Part shown: one piece after another, positions 58,369 through 60,780 of the stretch | Layout of the letters: each line of letters opens with the position of its first letter | How positions within the stretch are numbered: position 1 is the stretch's first letter | Source: an uncultured Lachnospiraceae bacterium | GTDB lineage: Bacteria > Bacillota > Clostridia > Lachnospirales > Lachnospiraceae | Assembly (NCBI GenBank): GCA_910580005.1 | Contig: CAJTXH010000003.1 | Coordinates: 1 to 60,780, forward strand | Length of the DNA: 60,780 nucleotides | Direction of reading: 5' to 3' | The notes under the pieces: model-generated | Told to the model about the DNA's origin: nothing | The model's input: the letters and a program-made list of their open reading frames with translations, nothing else | Databases searched by the model: none | Translations under genes and position numbers: made by a program

Positions 58369-60462
58369 TTAATTCCAGGCTTGCATATCATTAACTGGCA
58401 ATGATGTTTTTTTATACAATAAAGGCTTGCTTGTGCTTAATATAACACCATCATCGTCAAGTATTTTTATTGTAAATGAACCTGTTTCATCAATATCATC
58501 CTCTTCTGTTTCTTCTTGTTTCTCTCCATCCTCTGCATCTGCGTCCTCTTCTGGTTCAAAGTCCAGGTTTTCAGTTATTTTAAGATGGCTGCTGTCTACC
58601 CACTCTGTATCCATAATGCTGCCATCAAAATATACCTGTGCATATGGTGTAAAACCTGTGCCTGTAACAAGATATGCCTTTTCATCATCTGCCATTCCTG
58701 GTATTTCTTCAACATCTGTAACAGATATTTCGTCTATGCCCATCTTTAACTTAGAATTATTAAACGGGTTAATCCCATTATATGCATAATTTTCACCATA
58801 CAGCAGGTCATATGCAAGCATTGTGAGCCCTTCTGTATACCCTGCTTCCTGCCAGCCACTCTGCTGGTGGTATTTTGTTATAAGCCCTTCATGTATTCCA
58901 GCCAGGTCTAATATATATGGATAAAGCTGGTATGAAGCTAAATCTTTATCCTCCTTGCCAAGCCCGTAATTATTCCATGTAACATACTGTGTCTGGTATA
59001 AATCCCTGTTCTCCAGCTCATCTGCAGAAATTTCAAGGCTTGGGAGATGGTCGCCATAAAGTACAAGCAAAGTTTTCTCATCACGCTTTGAAAGCTGGTC
59101 TATAAGTTTCCCTATCATCTGGTCAACTTCAGCAATCTGGTTTACATAATAAGTATACTGTCCTTCCATGCCTTCTGGTGTGCCAGAAACCTCCAGAGGG
59201 TATTTCTTATCTGTGGCAACATCATATTTGCCGTGGCTCTGCACTGTAATCCCAAATGTAAAATCTACACCCTTTGTAGAATTTAATGTCTTTATAATTT
59301 CATCTACAAGAATATCATCATTTGCCCAGCCATTATCATTTTCCGTAATGCCGTTCATATATTCCATTGAAGTAAATGTGTCAAAGCCAAGGCTTGAAAA
59401 TACTATATTCCTCCCATAGAATGTTGCATCATTATTGTGGACGCTGTGGCTTTTATAGCCAAGCTTTGCAAGGTCATAGCATATACTTTCTGATGTTACA
59501 CTTTTTAAAATAGTTTTATATGGGTATTCACATACACCAAAATCATGCTGCCTTATGCCTGTAAGAACCTCAAACTCAGTATTTACAGTACCTGCACCTA
59601 CTGTTGGGACAGTAAGCATGCCGCTTGTATAATTTTCCTGTAGTGAATGGAACACTGGCAGTGGGTCTTTTTTATACTTTAACCCCTTTACATAATCCAC
59701 ATCAAAAAATGATTCAAGCTGTATAAATATAATATTTGGCTTTTCACTGTCCTTTACTATGCTTTCTTTATCCTCCAGCCTGCGTGTTACAGACTGTACT
59801 GCCTCTTCACTATAATTATCCGGCTTTGCTATTCCTGTGTCAAGCAGGCTGTTTGCAAAACAATATACAAAGCCATAATTCTCATATGCTTCTGATATAT
59901 TTGTATAATTTGTTGACAGTGCCTGCACAGAACTGCTTGAACTTTTTATAAACATAATAGCTATCGTAATAACAGCTACTGAAATAAATGAAACAATAAT
60001 ATTCTTGCCATTCCTGTGCTTATGGTAAGGCGCTTTCCTGTAAAGGCACGCCAGGCAGAAAACCATAAGACACAATGCAACAACTACCATTGCAATGTTA
60101 AGCATGCTGAAATAGTGCCCTGACACACTTATTGCACTTTTTATAAGAGTAAAATCTACTGCTGAAAACGGAGTAACCCTGAAATGCAGTATTATAAAAT
60201 TAGCTATCCCAAATAAAAGCCACACTGCTGAAACAGAAACAAATACAAATATTTCCCTTTTAAAAAACAATGCAAATGAAAGCGTAAGAAGCATTATTAA
60301 TGTATTAAAACAAAATAACAAAGGGCTTCCTGCCATATATTCCACACCTGCGGTTAATGATTTGCGGTTAAGCGACTCAATTACAAGCCCAAGAATTACA
60401 GGCACAATAATATAAAATGCAATATGTTTAATTATTCCTATACTCTTATTCTTATCAAGCAT
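58369..60462 (-). CDS. LTA synthase family sulfatase-fold membrane protein with C-terminal IPT-like domain
   Basis: 697 residues. Five N-terminal membrane segments (about 12-172) precede an extracellular sulfatase-type domain (about 240-540). Key residues are Glu250 in NIIFIQLESFFD and catalytic-type Thr292 in VGAGTVNTEFEVLTG, with LLVLYGDHLPSL as a later metal-site motif. These enzymes transfer glycerol phosphate from phosphatidylglycerol. A C-terminal extension (about 585-690) has an IPT/TIG-like pattern (AYLVTGTGFTPYAQVYFDGS, then SFTIKILDDDGVILSTSKPL) split by an acidic stretch rich in Glu and Asp. The start at 60462 has GAGGTGGCAT upstream. Whether it makes lipoteichoic acid or decorates another glycan is not clear. 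Confidence 0.85.
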   Translation of the reverse strand: MLDKNKSIGIIKHIAFYIIVPVILGLVIESLNRKSLTAGVEYMAGSPLLFCFNTLIMLLTLSFALFFKREIFVFVSVSAVWLLFGIANFIILHFRVTPFSAVDFTLIKSAISVSGHYFSMLNIAMVVVALCLMVFCLACLYRKAPYHKHRNGKNIIVSFISVAVITIAIMFIKSSSSSVQALSTNYTNISEAYENYGFVYCFANSLLDTGIAKPDNYSEEAVQSVTRRLEDKESIVKDSEKPNIIFIQLESFFDVDYVKGLKYKKDPLPVFHSLQENYTSGMLTVPTVGAGTVNTEFEVLTGIRQHDFGVCEYPYKTILKSVTSESICYDLAKLGYKSHSVHNNDATFYGRNIVFSSLGFDTFTSMEYMNGITENDNGWANDDILVDEIIKTLNSTKGVDFTFGITVQSHGKYDVATDKKYPLEVSGTPEGMEGQYTYYVNQIAEVDQMIGKLIDQLSKRDEKTLLVLYGDHLPSLEISADELENRDLYQTQYVTWNNYGLGKEDKDLASYQLYPYILDLAGIHEGLITKYHQQSGWQEAGYTEGLTMLAYDLLYGENYAYNGINPFNNSKLKMGIDEISVTDVEEIPGMADDEKAYLVTGTGFTPYAQVYFDGSIMDTEWVDSSHLKITENLDFEPEEDADAEDGEKQEETEEDDIDETGSFTIKILDDDGVILSTSKPLLYKKTSLPVNDMQAWN

Positions 60463-60580
60463 ATGCCACCTCATTTCTGTAAAAAACTGCCCTCAATTTC
60501 AACGGTAATTATACCACTTATTATCAAAAATAAAAGTACCAAATGACTGGAATATTCTTAAAATTTTGTGAATATGGCAT

Positions 60581-60609
60581 AAAAACCAGGTATCATACAC
60601 AATACCTGG
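60581..60609 (-). terminator. Intrinsic terminator of the ABC exporter ATPase gene
   Basis: CCAGGTAT (60609-60602 on the minus strand) pairs perfectly with ATACCTGG (60593-60586), 8-base loop, followed by TTTTTAT (60585-60579). Lies about 37 bases past the stop at 60646. Confidence 0.85.
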
Positions 60610-60645
60610 CTGTTTACTATAAATGAATGTATGCTCCTGGCATAT

Positions 60646-60780
60646 TTACCCTGTCATGCTCTTATACACCCTTGCAACTTTTTCAACAGGCCCACGTGCA
60701 ACAAGCCTGCCACTGTCAAGTATAATAGCCTTGTTACATAACCGCTGTACCTGTTCCAGTGAATGTGATACAAAGAGCAC
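60646..60780 (-). CDS. C-terminal end of an ABC exporter ATP-binding protein (partial)
   Basis: The last 44 codons of a gene that continues beyond the window. The peptide begins VLFVSHSLEQVQRLCNKAII and ends LVARGPVEKVARVYKSMTG. VSHSLEQV is the H-loop (switch) region, and 'CNKAIILDSGRLVARGPVEKV' is the typical ending of polysaccharide/teichoic-acid-type (TagH/Wzt) exporter ATPases. No start is in view. It is closely followed by a terminator. With the LTA-synthase-like gene downstream it hints at a cell-surface polymer locus (inference). Confidence 0.85.
   Translation of the reverse strand: MLFVSHSLEQVQRLCNKAIILDSGRLVARGPVEKVARVYKSMTG

Overview
The window looks like a chromosomal segment of a motile, endospore-forming Clostridia bacterium, most probably a Lachnospiraceae (Roseburia/Lachnospira/Butyrivibrio-like). 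The DNA is AT-rich, ribosome binding sites are strong AGGAGG types, sigma-E, sigma-G and SpoIIGA are present, the fla/che locus is a single long operon headed by codY, and several neighbours belong to families I associate with Lachnospiraceae (DUF6062, DUF6106, DUF6115). The genus is inference. Almost everything after about 1.3 kb is on the minus strand, so transcription runs from high to low coordinates.

Layout. 1-1303 is the end of a plus-strand mobile-element remnant: two sigma-70-region-4-like genes, each preceded by its own intrinsic terminator, with no recombinase in view. 1370-12.4 kb is a housekeeping block: an amidase, guaB with an unusual folded leader, a membrane protein, an acyltransferase, groES-groEL under a CIRCE operator, a divergent DUF6062 gene, a DUF2225-glnS operon, and a SleB-type cell-wall hydrolase. 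12.7-14.2 kb holds a eukaryotic-type hisA with no other his genes and a membrane-anchored MltG-like small protein.

14.2-48.8 kb is the fla/che operon. In transcription order it reads flgB flgC fliE fliF fliG fliH fliI fliJ ylxF fliK flgD TIGR02530 flgE swrD/flbD motA motB fliL fliM fliY fliO fliP fliQ fliR flhB flhA flhF flhG pilZ cheB cheA cheW cheC cheD (small membrane protein) fliA fapA (small basic protein) DUF6115. It encodes the rod/hook/MS-ring/C-ring, export gate, ATPase, stator, placement GTPase pair, a c-di-GMP receptor, the chemotaxis core and sigma-28. cheY and cheR are absent from the locus, although FliM and FliY keep the N-terminal CheY-binding motif.

49-58.3 kb, upstream in transcription, holds codY, topA, dprA, comM/yifB, nrdR, ylmC, sigG, sigE and spoIIGA. 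The spoIIGA promoter has a perfect -35, a 21-bp spacer and Spo0A-box-like sites, as in Spo0A-activated spoIIG promoters. 58.4-60.8 kb has an LTA-synthase-like sulfatase with an added C-terminal domain and the last 44 codons of an ABC exporter ATPase cut by the window edge.

No rRNA, tRNA, CRISPR array, insertion sequence or complete integrase was seen. The best candidates for something undescribed are the guaB leader, a dispersed palindromic repeat (two copies) with a compensatory base-pair change and a GNRA-type loop, the orphan eukaryotic-type HisA, and the unnamed small proteins of the fla/che operon.
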